Positions 1 to 6,164 of a stretch of 6,284 bases of DNA are shown in pieces. Under the pieces are notes generated by a model. The model did no database searches and was not told the DNA's origin. It saw only the letters and a program-made list of their open reading frames with translations. The position numbers and the translations under genes are program-made. The DNA is from an uncultured Verrucomicrobiae bacterium (GTDB taxonomy: Bacteria; Verrucomicrobiota; Verrucomicrobiia; Verrucomicrobiales; DEV007), in assembly GCA_937898895.1 (NCBI GenBank), contig CALDKL010000893.1, positions 1 through 6,284 of the forward strand, read 5' to 3'. Each line of letters opens with the position of its first letter. The stretch's first letter is position 1.

Positions 1-657
1 GATCATGAGCAGAGCAAAGAGAAAGGCCCCAATCAGGGCCATCCAGAGCAGACGGATCGGATACGGCCCCAGAAAATCGAGGAAATTTTTCTGCGTCGGG
101 AGACTCGGTCCGACGAATCCGTAGTTCCACCGCGTGATTGCGTCCAGGACGGCGAGCAGGGCCATGTAGAGCAGTGTCAGGAGCACCGCATTCCGCCAAT
201 CGCACCAACCCGGGCGAAAACGGTCTGCGACGAGGATCCAGGCGACGGACACCGGGATCCAGGCGTGGTAGATCCAGAACAGCCAGAACCAGAGGTGCGA
301 TGGCCCCACGTAGAGCGAAGGGGTGAGAAAGGCGCAGGAACACAGGGCGATGCTCCAAAAATAGAGAAGCGACTGGGAAATCCGATGGCGTGTCACCACG
401 GCATGGGCCCCGAGCAGGTTGGCGAGGTTGCAAAAATGCAGGGGAAGCGACTCGGACCAGGAAAAGCGTTCGGGGAACAATCCGTATCCGTTGCTCAGCA
501 CCCAGGAAAGAAGGCAACCCGTCGCGATTGCAATCCGCGCCGGGCGCGCCGCCGTATCGCGAACGCGTCGCGCCACGATGATTGTGACGATGACGGCGAC
601 GAGGCATGTTCCGAGCGAGACAAAATGAAGGGGCGATCCCTGGGAAAACGTGTCCAT
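1..657 (-). CDS. YwaF/TIGR02206 family integral membrane protein (TMEM164-like), 3' end cut by window edge
   Basis: The frame is open from the ATG at 657 to base 1 with no stop, giving 219 residues. The family is usually about 220-240 residues, so only a short C terminus is missing. Hydrophobic segments lie near residues 12-29, 42-55, 71-88, 97-116, 122-144, 157-174 and 200-219, which fits six to seven membrane helices. Family landmarks are LPLHFCNLANLL (71-82), LYVGPSHLWFW (115-125), a helix with IYHAW (129-133), and WNYGFVGPSLPTQKNFLDFLGPYP (177-200, loop before the last helix). Cys76 and His131 sit where the human relative TMEM164, described as a membrane phospholipid acyltransferase, has its essential Cys and His. 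Acyl transfer is therefore possible, but no bacterial role is established to my knowledge. The start lies 13 nt after the AraC gene's stop, with no Shine-Dalgarno sequence, suggesting co-transcription with that regulator. Family assignment is fairly sure; function is not. Confidence 0.85.
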   Translation of the reverse strand, partial: MDTFSQGSPLHFVSLGTCLVAVIVTIIVARRVRDTAARPARIAIATGCLLSWVLSNGYGLFPERFSWSESLPLHFCNLANLLGAHAVVTRHRISQSLLYFWSIALCSCAFLTPSLYVGPSHLWFWLFWIYHAWIPVSVAWILVADRFRPGWCDWRNAVLLTLLYMALLAVLDAITRWNYGFVGPSLPTQKNFLDFLGPYPIRLLWMALIGAFLFALLMI

Positions 658-670
658 CGCGAACGCCGAC

Positions 671-1495
671 TCAGTAGAGCTGCCCCTTGCGGTAAGCGGC
701 CGGTGAAATGCCGCGGTGCTGTTTGAGCATGCGGCTGAAATAATAGCGGTTGGGAAATCCGCAGTCTTCCGCGACCTGCTCGATGGACTGATCGGTGTGT
801 CGGAGGAGGTGGCAGGCGCGGTCGAGACGGTAGCTGAGGAGCACGCTCATCGGCGCGAGGCGGACCTGGGAGCGAAAGAGATGGTTCAGATTGCGCACGC
901 TGACCCCGGCGGAGCGGGCCGCGTCCGCTGCGCTGATCCGGCGGGCGAGATTGGCCTGGAGAAACTCCATCGCCTTGCTCACCCGCGAGTCGAGCTTCTG
1001 GTCGGTCCAGGCTCTTGTCGGCAGTGTTCCGAGGGCGTGGATGACGAGGGCGGCTGATTCCCAGTTGTAGGGCTCGCCTTTCGCGTTCTCGAGCGATTCG
1101 AGAAACCCCTGGGACACGGCATCCAGGGAGCAACTGTAGACTCCGGGCACGGAGAGCAGATCGGAACGACCGAGGATGAAATGGACATACCATTTGGTGA
1201 ACGGCTCCGGATTGCGCGAGCTGAAGGTGGTCCTGGGCGGGATGAGATACAAGTGGCCCGGATTCAGGATCGTCTCCATGCCCTCGTAGGTGACGACGGC
1301 TTTCCCGTCGACAGGGCAATAAAGTCTCCAGTAGGGATCGATCAGGCTGCGCAGGTTCCATCGCTGCAGGCGAATCTTGCGCGTGGCGAGGATCTCGAGT
1401 GACATCCCCGGCAGCATGACCTCGCGTTCGCCCTGGACTTCGTGCGGAGATCCCTCGGGAACGAGACTGAAAAAGGTCTCTCGCTTGCTGCTCAT
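671..1495 (-). CDS. AraC-family transcriptional regulator with N-terminal cupin-like sensor domain
   Basis: The 274-residue length is normal for a two-domain AraC/XylS regulator. Residues about 25-110 form a cupin-like effector-binding domain: 'DPYWRLY' at 53-59, a glycine-proline turn NPGHLYLIPP at 78-87, then YVHFILG. Residues about 170-270 are the DNA-binding domain. Helix-turn-helix 1 covers about 187-210 (ISAADAARSAGVSVRNLNHLFRSQ). Helix-turn-helix 2 covers about 237-260, followed by the classic signature VAEDCGFPNRYYFSRMLKQHRGISPAAYRK (241-270). Such proteins sense small molecules, often sugars, and usually activate neighbouring genes. The effector cannot be read from sequence. The ATG at 1495 is chosen because it is the first in-frame Met; an ATG 8 nt upstream is out of frame. 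There is no Shine-Dalgarno sequence. A 127-nt gap separates it from the upstream chorismate-lyase-like gene, enough for its own promoter. The YwaF-type gene follows 13 nt downstream and is the most obvious target or partner. Confidence 0.93.
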   Translation of the reverse strand: MSSKRETFFSLVPEGSPHEVQGEREVMLPGMSLEILATRKIRLQRWNLRSLIDPYWRLYCPVDGKAVVTYEGMETILNPGHLYLIPPRTTFSSRNPEPFTKWYVHFILGRSDLLSVPGVYSCSLDAVSQGFLESLENAKGEPYNWESAALVIHALGTLPTRAWTDQKLDSRVSKAMEFLQANLARRISAADAARSAGVSVRNLNHLFRSQVRLAPMSVLLSYRLDRACHLLRHTDQSIEQVAEDCGFPNRYYFSRMLKQHRGISPAAYRKGQLY

Positions 1496-1622
1496 TCTGC
1501 CATCTTGCCGAAGGTGACAAATGGCAGCGAGCGTGTCGAGACGTTATTTCAGACTTTCAGGAATTTCTTTCTCGATCCGATACACCGATGGTGAGGGTTA
1601 TGGGGAACCGGGAAGCTCGACA

Positions 1623-2267
1623 TCAGGTCGGCGGGAGATCCCGCACCCACTGCTCGGATTCGTTGCTGCGTGGCAGGATCTCGACAATATCGGCGAAGAC
1701 GATGCCGTCGTGATCGAGGAGCTGATTGCACCGACCGTAGAGGATTTCCCCCGGTTGTTGTCGCAGGGCCCGTGCGATTCGTTCGTCCGCAGGCACGGAA
1801 AAATAGGCGACAGGCGCACCGCGATAGGTCATTCCGCTTTCTCCCAGGATGGCTCCGAGAGGTTTGCTGCCCACGAGCACGGCGGCCGCGACCTCCGACG
1901 GGAGGCCGCCGAGGTGAATCGCAATGGCTCCGTATTCCACCGGAGCCGCCGACGCTGCGGCATGCAGCGTGACGAGGCGCATCAGGAAGGTCTCGCTCGA
2001 CTCGCGCTGGTGGACCTCGAGGTAGAGCCGCGAATGGTGGAAGGCGGCGAGGGTCGGGGTCATATCGTTCGTGTGAACGAGCAGGGAACGGTAGGGGTAG
2101 GGCACTTCTTCGCCGTGGAGGAAACGAAAATCCGGAAGGGCTCGTCCGTCTTTCTCATAAAAATAGTGGAAGGGCATGAGCCAACTCAGTGCCTCCGCGA
2201 GTTCGCGACGGGTCTCGGTCCGGTCGTCCGTAATCGGAGAAAAGGCCGGGTCAGGAGTGGGATGCAT
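1623..2267 (-). CDS. Chorismate-lyase-like protein (UbiC / PF01947 superfamily)
   Basis: Starting at the ATG at 2267 gives 214 residues. The frame is open further upstream to 2351, but only inside the preceding gene's coding sequence, and family-like sequence begins after the 2267 start. Chorismate lyases remove pyruvate from chorismate to make 4-hydroxybenzoate. Visible landmarks are PYRSLLVHTNDMTPTLAAFH (58-77, typical of the PF01947 branch), FLMRLVTL (95-102), VEYGAIAIHL (110-119), a central PLGAILGESGMTYRG (136-150), and ILYGRCNQLLD...IVEILP (175-199). Arg97 and Glu196 occupy the places of the catalytic Arg and Glu of E. coli UbiC (Arg76 and Glu155). This is by motif position, not a computed alignment. 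The start overlaps the end of the radical SAM gene by 17 nt, which implies translational coupling and a shared pathway. It could instead be a non-catalytic ligand-binding relative (UTRA-type fold). No Shine-Dalgarno sequence precedes the start. Confidence 0.78.
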   Translation of the reverse strand: MHPTPDPAFSPITDDRTETRRELAEALSWLMPFHYFYEKDGRALPDFRFLHGEEVPYPYRSLLVHTNDMTPTLAAFHHSRLYLEVHQRESSETFLMRLVTLHAAASAAPVEYGAIAIHLGGLPSEVAAAVLVGSKPLGAILGESGMTYRGAPVAYFSVPADERIARALRQQPGEILYGRCNQLLDHDGIVFADIVEILPRSNESEQWVRDLPPT

Positions 2268-3624
2268 CACAGTGCCGGGGCAGGAAGAAACCTTGAAGAA
2301 GTCGGTCGATCTGGAGCAGTCCCTCTCGGCGAATGAGAATCTCGTCGCCAACGAGGTCGAGCAATCCCTTGGCGGCGAGGCCAGTCAACTGTTCCCGGAA
2401 ACGGATTGCCGGATCCTCGCCGTATTTGTTGCGGAAATAGGCTCGGCTGGTGTGGCCGAGCTTGAGCTGGAGGATGAATTCGCGGAGGAAGCGTTCCTCC
2501 GGGTTGGTTGGGTAGGCGCGGAACAGGGGCAGCTCGCCCGCTTCGAGTGCCGTCATGTAGGGACCCACATCGGCCTGGTTCTGATAGTGAATCCCGCCGA
2601 GGTGACCAAAGCTCGCGACTCCGGCGGAGAGGAGGTCGGCACCGGCCCAGAGACTGTCGCGATAGACAAATTTCGTCGTCTTGGGATTCTTCACGACGGT
2701 GTAGGCGCTGTTCACGGTGTAGCCTGCCTCTTCGAAGCGCGCGAAGGCCCAGTCCGCCCAGGCCCGTTTCGTCTTCCAGTCGGCGACGGGTGCCGTGACT
2801 CGCCCCGATTCCCGCATCTCCCGGTAGATCGTGGTATTGAAAGGGATCTCCATCTGATAGATGGTGACGCTGTCAGGATCCTGCTCGATGGCGGTGCGGA
2901 CGACCCGTTCCCAGTTCTCGCGAGTCTCATCCATCATTCCCGCGATCAGATCGATGTTGAGCTGTTCGAACCCGAGGGTCTTGGCGAAGGCGATGGCGCG
3001 AAAGGCCTCCTTGGATCGGTGGGCGCGTCCGTTTACCTCGAGGATGTGGTCGTCGAAACTCTCGATGCCGAGGCTGAGCCGCGTGATTCCGATCTCGCGC
3101 AGGGTCTCGAGCTTTTTTTCGGTGAGCGTGCCCGGTTCGGCCTCGAAGGCCACCTCCTCCGCCTCGTCCCAGGGAAAGAGTTCCTTCATTCGCCCGGTGA
3201 GGTGATGGAGCTGGTCCGTCGAAAGATAGCTCGGGGTGCCTCCTCCAAAGTAAACAAACTGGGGTTTGCGACCGGCGAGGTAGGGGGAGGCGGCGTAACG
3301 CTCGAATTCCCGGAGACCGGCATTCAGGTAGGCATTGATCTCGGCAGCACTCTTGTCCGTGTAGACACGGAAATAGCAGAAGTGGCAGCGTTTCCGACAG
3401 AAGGGGATGTGGAAATAGACTCCCAGATTCGTGTCGACGGGGCGAGGCGAGCGGAGGACGGCGTGCACCGCTTCCTTGTGCCCGGGCTCCCAGAAGGAAA
3501 ACGGCGGGTAGTTTGCGACGAAGTAACTGCCTGCCTCGGTCTGTTCGGAGGATTGGGTGTCGAGCGGGACCCTCAGCTTGTCGATCACTCCCGAGGGCTG
3601 TGTGGATTTGGATGGGGTGGCCAT
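2251..3624 (-). CDS. HemW/HemN-like radical SAM protein (coproporphyrinogen III oxidase family), substrate unknown
   Basis: From the ATG at 3624 the protein has 457 residues. The open frame reaches 3702 but would then overlap the upstream gene and add an untypical N terminus. Residues 35-45 read FVANYPPFSFW. The [4Fe-4S]/SAM motif CX3CX2C is Cys76, Cys80, Cys83 in HIPFCRKRCHFCYF. SAM-binding follows with FGGGTPS (126-132), FEAEPGTL (160-167) and RLSLGIESF (182-190). A HemN C-terminal domain spans about 325-445. EAEPGT resembles HemW (EANPGT) more than HemN. HemN's fourth cysteine (CxC) is absent, with Tyr-Phe following Cys83. The HNxxYW heme motif of HemW appears replaced by YRDSLW (321-326). 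It is therefore unlikely to be a standard coproporphyrinogen dehydrogenase or heme chaperone. Alternatives are an anaerobic heme-degrading relative (ChuW/HutW type) or a dedicated biosynthetic enzyme. It begins 38 nt after the lipoprotein gene and overlaps the chorismate-lyase-like gene by 17 nt. Confidence 0.88.
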   Translation of the reverse strand: MATPSKSTQPSGVIDKLRVPLDTQSSEQTEAGSYFVANYPPFSFWEPGHKEAVHAVLRSPRPVDTNLGVYFHIPFCRKRCHFCYFRVYTDKSAAEINAYLNAGLREFERYAASPYLAGRKPQFVYFGGGTPSYLSTDQLHHLTGRMKELFPWDEAEEVAFEAEPGTLTEKKLETLREIGITRLSLGIESFDDHILEVNGRAHRSKEAFRAIAFAKTLGFEQLNIDLIAGMMDETRENWERVVRTAIEQDPDSVTIYQMEIPFNTTIYREMRESGRVTAPVADWKTKRAWADWAFARFEEAGYTVNSAYTVVKNPKTTKFVYRDSLWAGADLLSAGVASFGHLGGIHYQNQADVGPYMTALEAGELPLFRAYPTNPEERFLREFILQLKLGHTSRAYFRNKYGEDPAIRFREQLTGLAAKGLLDLVGDEILIRREGLLQIDRLLQGFFLPRHCDASHS

Positions 3625-3662
3625 GATCTCGGTAGGGGAGGTGGAGGAGAAGAGCAGGACGC

Positions 3663-4919
3663 TCAGTTTCGAAAACCATACACCACGCCATCGTCCCCGC
3701 AAACCACGAGGGTCCCGCGCGATGCCGCCGGTGACGCCTTGATCTGAGCCCCGAGATCGTAGCTCCAGGCCTCGGTTCCGTCTTTGCGATTTACCGCATA
3801 GAGTCGCCCGTCCATTCCGCCCTGCCAGATCGTGTCGGCACTGACGAGGGGAGAACTCGCCAGCGCCCGCCGCGCGACGAAGGCCCAGGTCTCACCGCCC
3901 GTGGCCCGATCATACGCGACGAGACGTTTGTCAGGGCCGGCCACGTAGACCTGGGTTTCATCCACCGCCGGGGAGGCCGTAAATTCGTTGCCCGTCGCCG
4001 TCTTCCACAAGATCTCTCCCGAATCGATCCGAATCGCGATGACCTCGCCGCCGTTGTGGGCGACGTAACAAATCCCGTCGCGCACCGCCGAGGAATTGGC
4101 GACATAGGCACCGATCTCGATCTCGCGTTTGCCGCCTTTTCCATCGGCCGGGAGAATGTGGAAGAGTCCGTCGCAGCCGCCAAAGGTCAGATCGAAACGT
4201 CCGTTCCCCGATTCTACCAGCGAGGGTGTTGCGACGACGTAGTTTCCCGTCTCTTCCTTCCACAATTCCTTGCCAGATGCTGCCTCGAGGCAGTATACGA
4301 AATAGTCATGGCTGCCGACGAAGACTCGAGAGGGTTCGCCCTCGCGCACAAGAGTGTTGAGTCCCCCCTCGATCTTGCCCTCCGTTTCGAACCGCCACGA
4401 TTCCTTCCCATCCGCGACCGAGAGGGCATAGATCAGTCCGTAGGTGTCTCCCACAAAGACCCGTTCTCCCAGCACTGCTGCCGGGGCGATGATGGGGCCA
4501 TCGGTCTTGACGGTCCACACGGGCGATCCGGTTTCGAGATCGAGGGCATACAGGTTTCCATCCTGGCTGCCGACAAAGACCCGGCCTCCGGCGATAACGG
4601 GTGTGGCATCGATGGGGGGACGGCGCTTTCCTTCCTCCGCCGGGGGTTCGTATTTCCAGGCCAAACGCAGGGGTGGCCGGATCGACTCCGGGGTGACGCC
4701 GCGCATCTCCGGGTCGCCACGGAAGAGAGACCAGTCGGCGACCGGCTCTGGCGAGGAGACGGTCGTCTCGTCGGCAGGGGCCTCCGGATCGGCGCCCCTC
4801 TCACAACCCGCCACGGTCACGAGCATCGCTACAGCGACAAGTCTTCCAGGAAACCCAAGAATCCGTCTGGCGACGCGTTTCAAGAGAAAAGGAATCGTTG
4901 TTTTGCCAGAGCGGTTCAT
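3663..4919 (-). CDS. PQQ-like / BamB-like eight-bladed beta-propeller lipoprotein
   Basis: From the ATG at 4919 it encodes 418 residues. The N terminus is basic (several Lys/Arg within 1-26), followed by the hydrophobic stretch LVAVAMLVTVAGC (27-39). This ends in a lipobox (V-A-G-C), so Cys39 would be lipidated. Glu at +2 does not signal inner-membrane retention, so outer-membrane anchoring is plausible. A Pro/Glu-rich linker leads to WSLFRGDP. Seven full repeats of the type 'VFVGSQDGNLYALDLETGSP' and 'W' follow, plus a final half repeat (LVVCGDDGVVYGF). The N-terminal strand probably completes it, making eight blades. Repeats 1-3 and 5-7 carry the G-x-x-x-W ending; repeat 4 is degenerate (LPADGKGGKREIEI). 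Such propellers are periplasmic scaffolds (BamB) or binding proteins; cofactor binding is not shown. Two earlier in-frame Met codons (5009 and 4979) are rejected because they would run through the divergent promoter region. It is the first gene of the minus-strand run. Confidence 0.9.
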   Translation of the reverse strand: MNRSGKTTIPFLLKRVARRILGFPGRLVAVAMLVTVAGCERGADPEAPADETTVSSPEPVADWSLFRGDPEMRGVTPESIRPPLRLAWKYEPPAEEGKRRPPIDATPVIAGGRVFVGSQDGNLYALDLETGSPVWTVKTDGPIIAPAAVLGERVFVGDTYGLIYALSVADGKESWRFETEGKIEGGLNTLVREGEPSRVFVGSHDYFVYCLEAASGKELWKEETGNYVVATPSLVESGNGRFDLTFGGCDGLFHILPADGKGGKREIEIGAYVANSSAVRDGICYVAHNGGEVIAIRIDSGEILWKTATGNEFTASPAVDETQVYVAGPDKRLVAYDRATGGETWAFVARRALASSPLVSADTIWQGGMDGRLYAVNRKDGTEAWSYDLGAQIKASPAASRGTLVVCGDDGVVYGFRN

Positions 4920-5007
4920 TTTTCTATGATTATCTTGATTTTCCAAAATATCAATGCATCCTAGGGAAGTGTTGAGCATTGCTTGCGTTTTCCTGCCTGA
5001 CCACTCC
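4920..5007. promoter_or_regulatory. Divergent promoter region with imperfect AT-rich palindrome
   Basis: This 88-bp gap separates the lipoprotein start (minus, 4919) from the DUF3108 start (plus, 5008), so promoters for both must lie in or near it. Positions 4920-4955 are conspicuously AT-rich compared with the surrounding GC-rich coding DNA. An imperfect 20-bp dyad occupies 4935-4954, with TTGAT and ATCAA as outer half-sites and seven of ten pairs matched. It is placed to act as an operator for one or both genes. I could not assign convincing -35/-10 pairs with normal spacing on either strand: on the minus strand TTGATA is followed by GATAAT after only 14 nt. Neither gene has a Shine-Dalgarno sequence here. 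Confidence 0.45.
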
Positions 5008-5829
5008 ATGAAAGCGTTTCTGTCTCTGGTATTTCTTTATTCTTTTGCCACTCCCGCACTCTTTTCTCAGGAGGAAATGGGGCCGCCGGAGTGGATGAAG
5101 GACATTACTCGTCTTCCGCCTGGCGACTACGCGAATCTCCGCTCCGTGGCTCTGGAATATACGCTCGATTGGAATCACCAGATCAATGCCGGCAGGGTGG
5201 GCATCGCCATCGCCCGCAGCGAAGAGAAGAACGGTCGCTACGTGGGGGACGCGGAGGGGCGCAGTACTGGATTTGCGCGACTGCTCTATCCCTATGATTT
5301 CCGGGCGCAGTCCATCGTCGAACCCGCTTCCCTGCGACCGCTCACTTTCCAGCTCTCCGAGCGCGAGCGCGGCGCGGAGAATCACTACGACATCCTTTTT
5401 GAACCGAAGCGGCAAATTTTCACGACGACTTCAAAGCGCGACGAGGAAGTGGTCTCGAACACGGGGCGCTTTCGTTTTGATTTCGGTCAGGATGTGCTCT
5501 CGTCGGCCTTTTATCTCCGCAGTCAGCCTCTCCGCGACGGGGAGGAGATCTCGATGGTGGTGACGCCTTTCAATCGACCCTATGTGGCGCGTTTTCTCGT
5601 GGTTGGACGCGAGACCCACAAGGTGAAGGGGAAATCCTACAGTACCATCAAACTCGACGCCGAGGTCGGAAAGGTGAATCCGGACCTCACCATCAACACC
5701 TACGAGAAGGTCAAAAAGACCTCTCTTTGGTTTACGGATGACGAGTATCGTATCCCCCTGGAGTTGCAATCTCAGCTTGCGTTTGGCTTTGTCTCGGCCC
5801 GGCTCGATGAGATGAAGTGGCTGGAGTGA
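5008..5829 (+). CDS. Exported DUF3108 domain protein
   Basis: The ATG at 5008 starts a clear signal peptide, MKAFLSLVFLYSFATPALFS, with likely cleavage near residue 20. That is why it is preferred to the in-frame ATG at 4954, which would place 18 unrelated residues before it. The protein has 273 residues. Residues about 45-268 match DUF3108 (PF11306). Landmarks are VALEYTLDWNHQINAGRVGI (48-66), STGFARLLYPYDFRAQSIVEP (86-106), DVLSSAFYLRSQPLRDGEEI (162-181), a 'VVGRETHKVKGKSYSTIKL' strand (198-216), and WFTDDEYRIPLELQSQLAFG followed by SVSARL-like FVSARL (241-266). DUF3108 proteins are predicted periplasmic beta-rich proteins of unknown function, with a LolA/LolB-like feel. It is divergent from the beta-propeller lipoprotein and shares its upstream region, so an envelope role for both is plausible. 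The long inverted-repeat element begins 11 nt after its stop. No Shine-Dalgarno sequence is seen. Confidence 0.85.
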   Translation: MKAFLSLVFLYSFATPALFSQEEMGPPEWMKDITRLPPGDYANLRSVALEYTLDWNHQINAGRVGIAIARSEEKNGRYVGDAEGRSTGFARLLYPYDFRAQSIVEPASLRPLTFQLSERERGAENHYDILFEPKRQIFTTTSKRDEEVVSNTGRFRFDFGQDVLSSAFYLRSQPLRDGEEISMVVTPFNRPYVARFLVVGRETHKVKGKSYSTIKLDAEVGKVNPDLTINTYEKVKKTSLWFTDDEYRIPLELQSQLAFGFVSARLDEMKWLE

Positions 5830-5840
5830 TCGACGATCAG

Positions 5841-6018
5841 CCCGCATTTCTCATACCCTATTGTCGCGAGACGCCGCGAGGACTCGTCCCGGCGAGGTGC
5901 GCGGTCCGGATTTCGCGAAGGGCTGTATGAGAACATACCGCGCAAGGGGAATCCGGACCGGAACGAAGCGGGGGCGGGCGGTAGCCAGTCGCAGCCGATA
6001 GGGTATGAGAAATGCGGG
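5841..6018. repeat. 178-nt nested inverted-repeat element with perfect 21-bp outer arms
   Basis: The outer arms are 5841-5861 and 5998-6018, perfect reverse complements over 21 bp. The left arm begins CCCGCATTTCTCATAC. Pairing continues imperfectly inward, with 5862-5869 against 5989-5997 (one mismatch, one wobble, one bulge). A second perfect 11-bp stem pairs 5902-5912 (CGGTCCGGATT) with 5950-5960. An apical hairpin pairs GTATG (5925-5929) with CATAC (5934-5938) around an AGAA loop. The nonamer GTATGAGAA occurs at 5925-5933 and 6003-6011, and inverted at 5848-5856. Possible identities are a MITE- or REPIN-like dispersed palindromic element, or a long structured 3' UTR/terminator of the DUF3108 gene. 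No T-run follows either arm, so it is not an ordinary intrinsic terminator. No target-site duplication is evident. Confidence 0.85.
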
Positions 6019-6104
6019 TTCGGCAGAGAGAAGGGGGCCGGGGGCATGGGAAAGCGCCCCTGCGCGGCGGGCGTTGGCAAATCCTGGCTGGATTTCAGGA
6101 GTGG

Positions 6105-6126
6105 GTGAAAATTTTAAAATTTTCAC
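6105..6126. promoter_or_regulatory. Perfect 22-bp AT-rich palindrome, candidate operator
   Basis: Each half is GTGAAAATTTT followed directly by its reverse complement, with no spacer. The dyad ends 49 nt before the ATG at 6176 and just upstream of a candidate -35 box, a typical position for binding of a dimeric regulator. It lacks a loop and a following T-run, so it is a poor terminator. The regulator is unknown. The site differs in sequence from the dyad at 4935-4954. Confidence 0.55.
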
Positions 6127-6135
6127 ACTTCTTTC

Positions 6136-6164
6136 CTGACGAAAAGTAGAAATTCAAGTAAATT
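6136..6164 (+). promoter_or_regulatory. Candidate sigma-70-type promoter for the gene at 6176
   Basis: CTGACG (6136-6141, four of six matches to TTGACA) and TAAATT (6159-6164, four of six to TATAAT) are separated by 17 nt. Transcription would then start near 6171, leaving a leader of only a few bases before the ATG at 6176. That agrees with the absence of a Shine-Dalgarno sequence. The match is weak and could be chance in AT-rich DNA. Confidence 0.3.

Noticed and set aside
495..1520. A 341-codon minus-strand open frame overlapping the AraC and YwaF-type genes in another frame
   Set aside because: The Arg/Pro/Ser-rich translation is typical of a shifted frame. The competing frames carry the AraC helix-turn-helix and YwaF motifs.
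1534..1622. A 7-bp inverted repeat (TGTCGAG / CTCGACA) in the gap before the AraC gene
   Set aside because: The short arms are about 75 nt apart, compatible with chance in GC-rich DNA. No other operator-like structure was seen in this gap.
1521..2336. A 271-codon plus-strand open frame opposite the chorismate-lyase-like gene
   Set aside because: No family pattern is visible, and it lies antisense to a gene with good PF01947-type motifs.
2176..3747. A 523-codon plus-strand open frame antisense to the radical SAM gene
   Set aside because: It mirrors a gene with clear family motifs on the minus strand, has no recognisable domain and spans three real genes. Long antisense frames are common in GC-rich codon usage.
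4056..4964. A 302-codon plus-strand open frame opposite the lipoprotein gene
   Set aside because: It is antisense to the beta-propeller repeats, has no domain pattern and ends in the divergent promoter region.
4920..5009. Upstream in-frame starts for the lipoprotein at 5009 or 4979
   Set aside because: They would put 20-30 residues before the basic signal-peptide region, consume the AT-rich promoter region, and the first would overlap the divergent gene's start.
5069..5079. AGGAGG two bases before an in-frame ATG (codon 24 of the DUF3108 gene) as the true start
   Set aside because: The spacing is too short for initiation, the sequence simply encodes Gln-Glu-Glu-Met, and starting there would remove a clear signal peptide.
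5841..6018. An integron attC site
   Set aside because: No paired RYYYAAC / GTTRRRY core sites are present at the arms, the element is longer than typical attC sites, and there is no cassette array or integrase nearby.
5841..6018. A simple rho-independent terminator for the DUF3108 gene
   Set aside because: The arms are 136 nt apart and neither is followed by a run of T. A terminator role by another mechanism remains possible.
5851..6126. A 91-codon minus-strand open frame inside the inverted-repeat element
   Set aside because: It begins in the 22-bp palindrome and runs through the repeat arms. The translation is Arg/Pro-rich and shows no domain.
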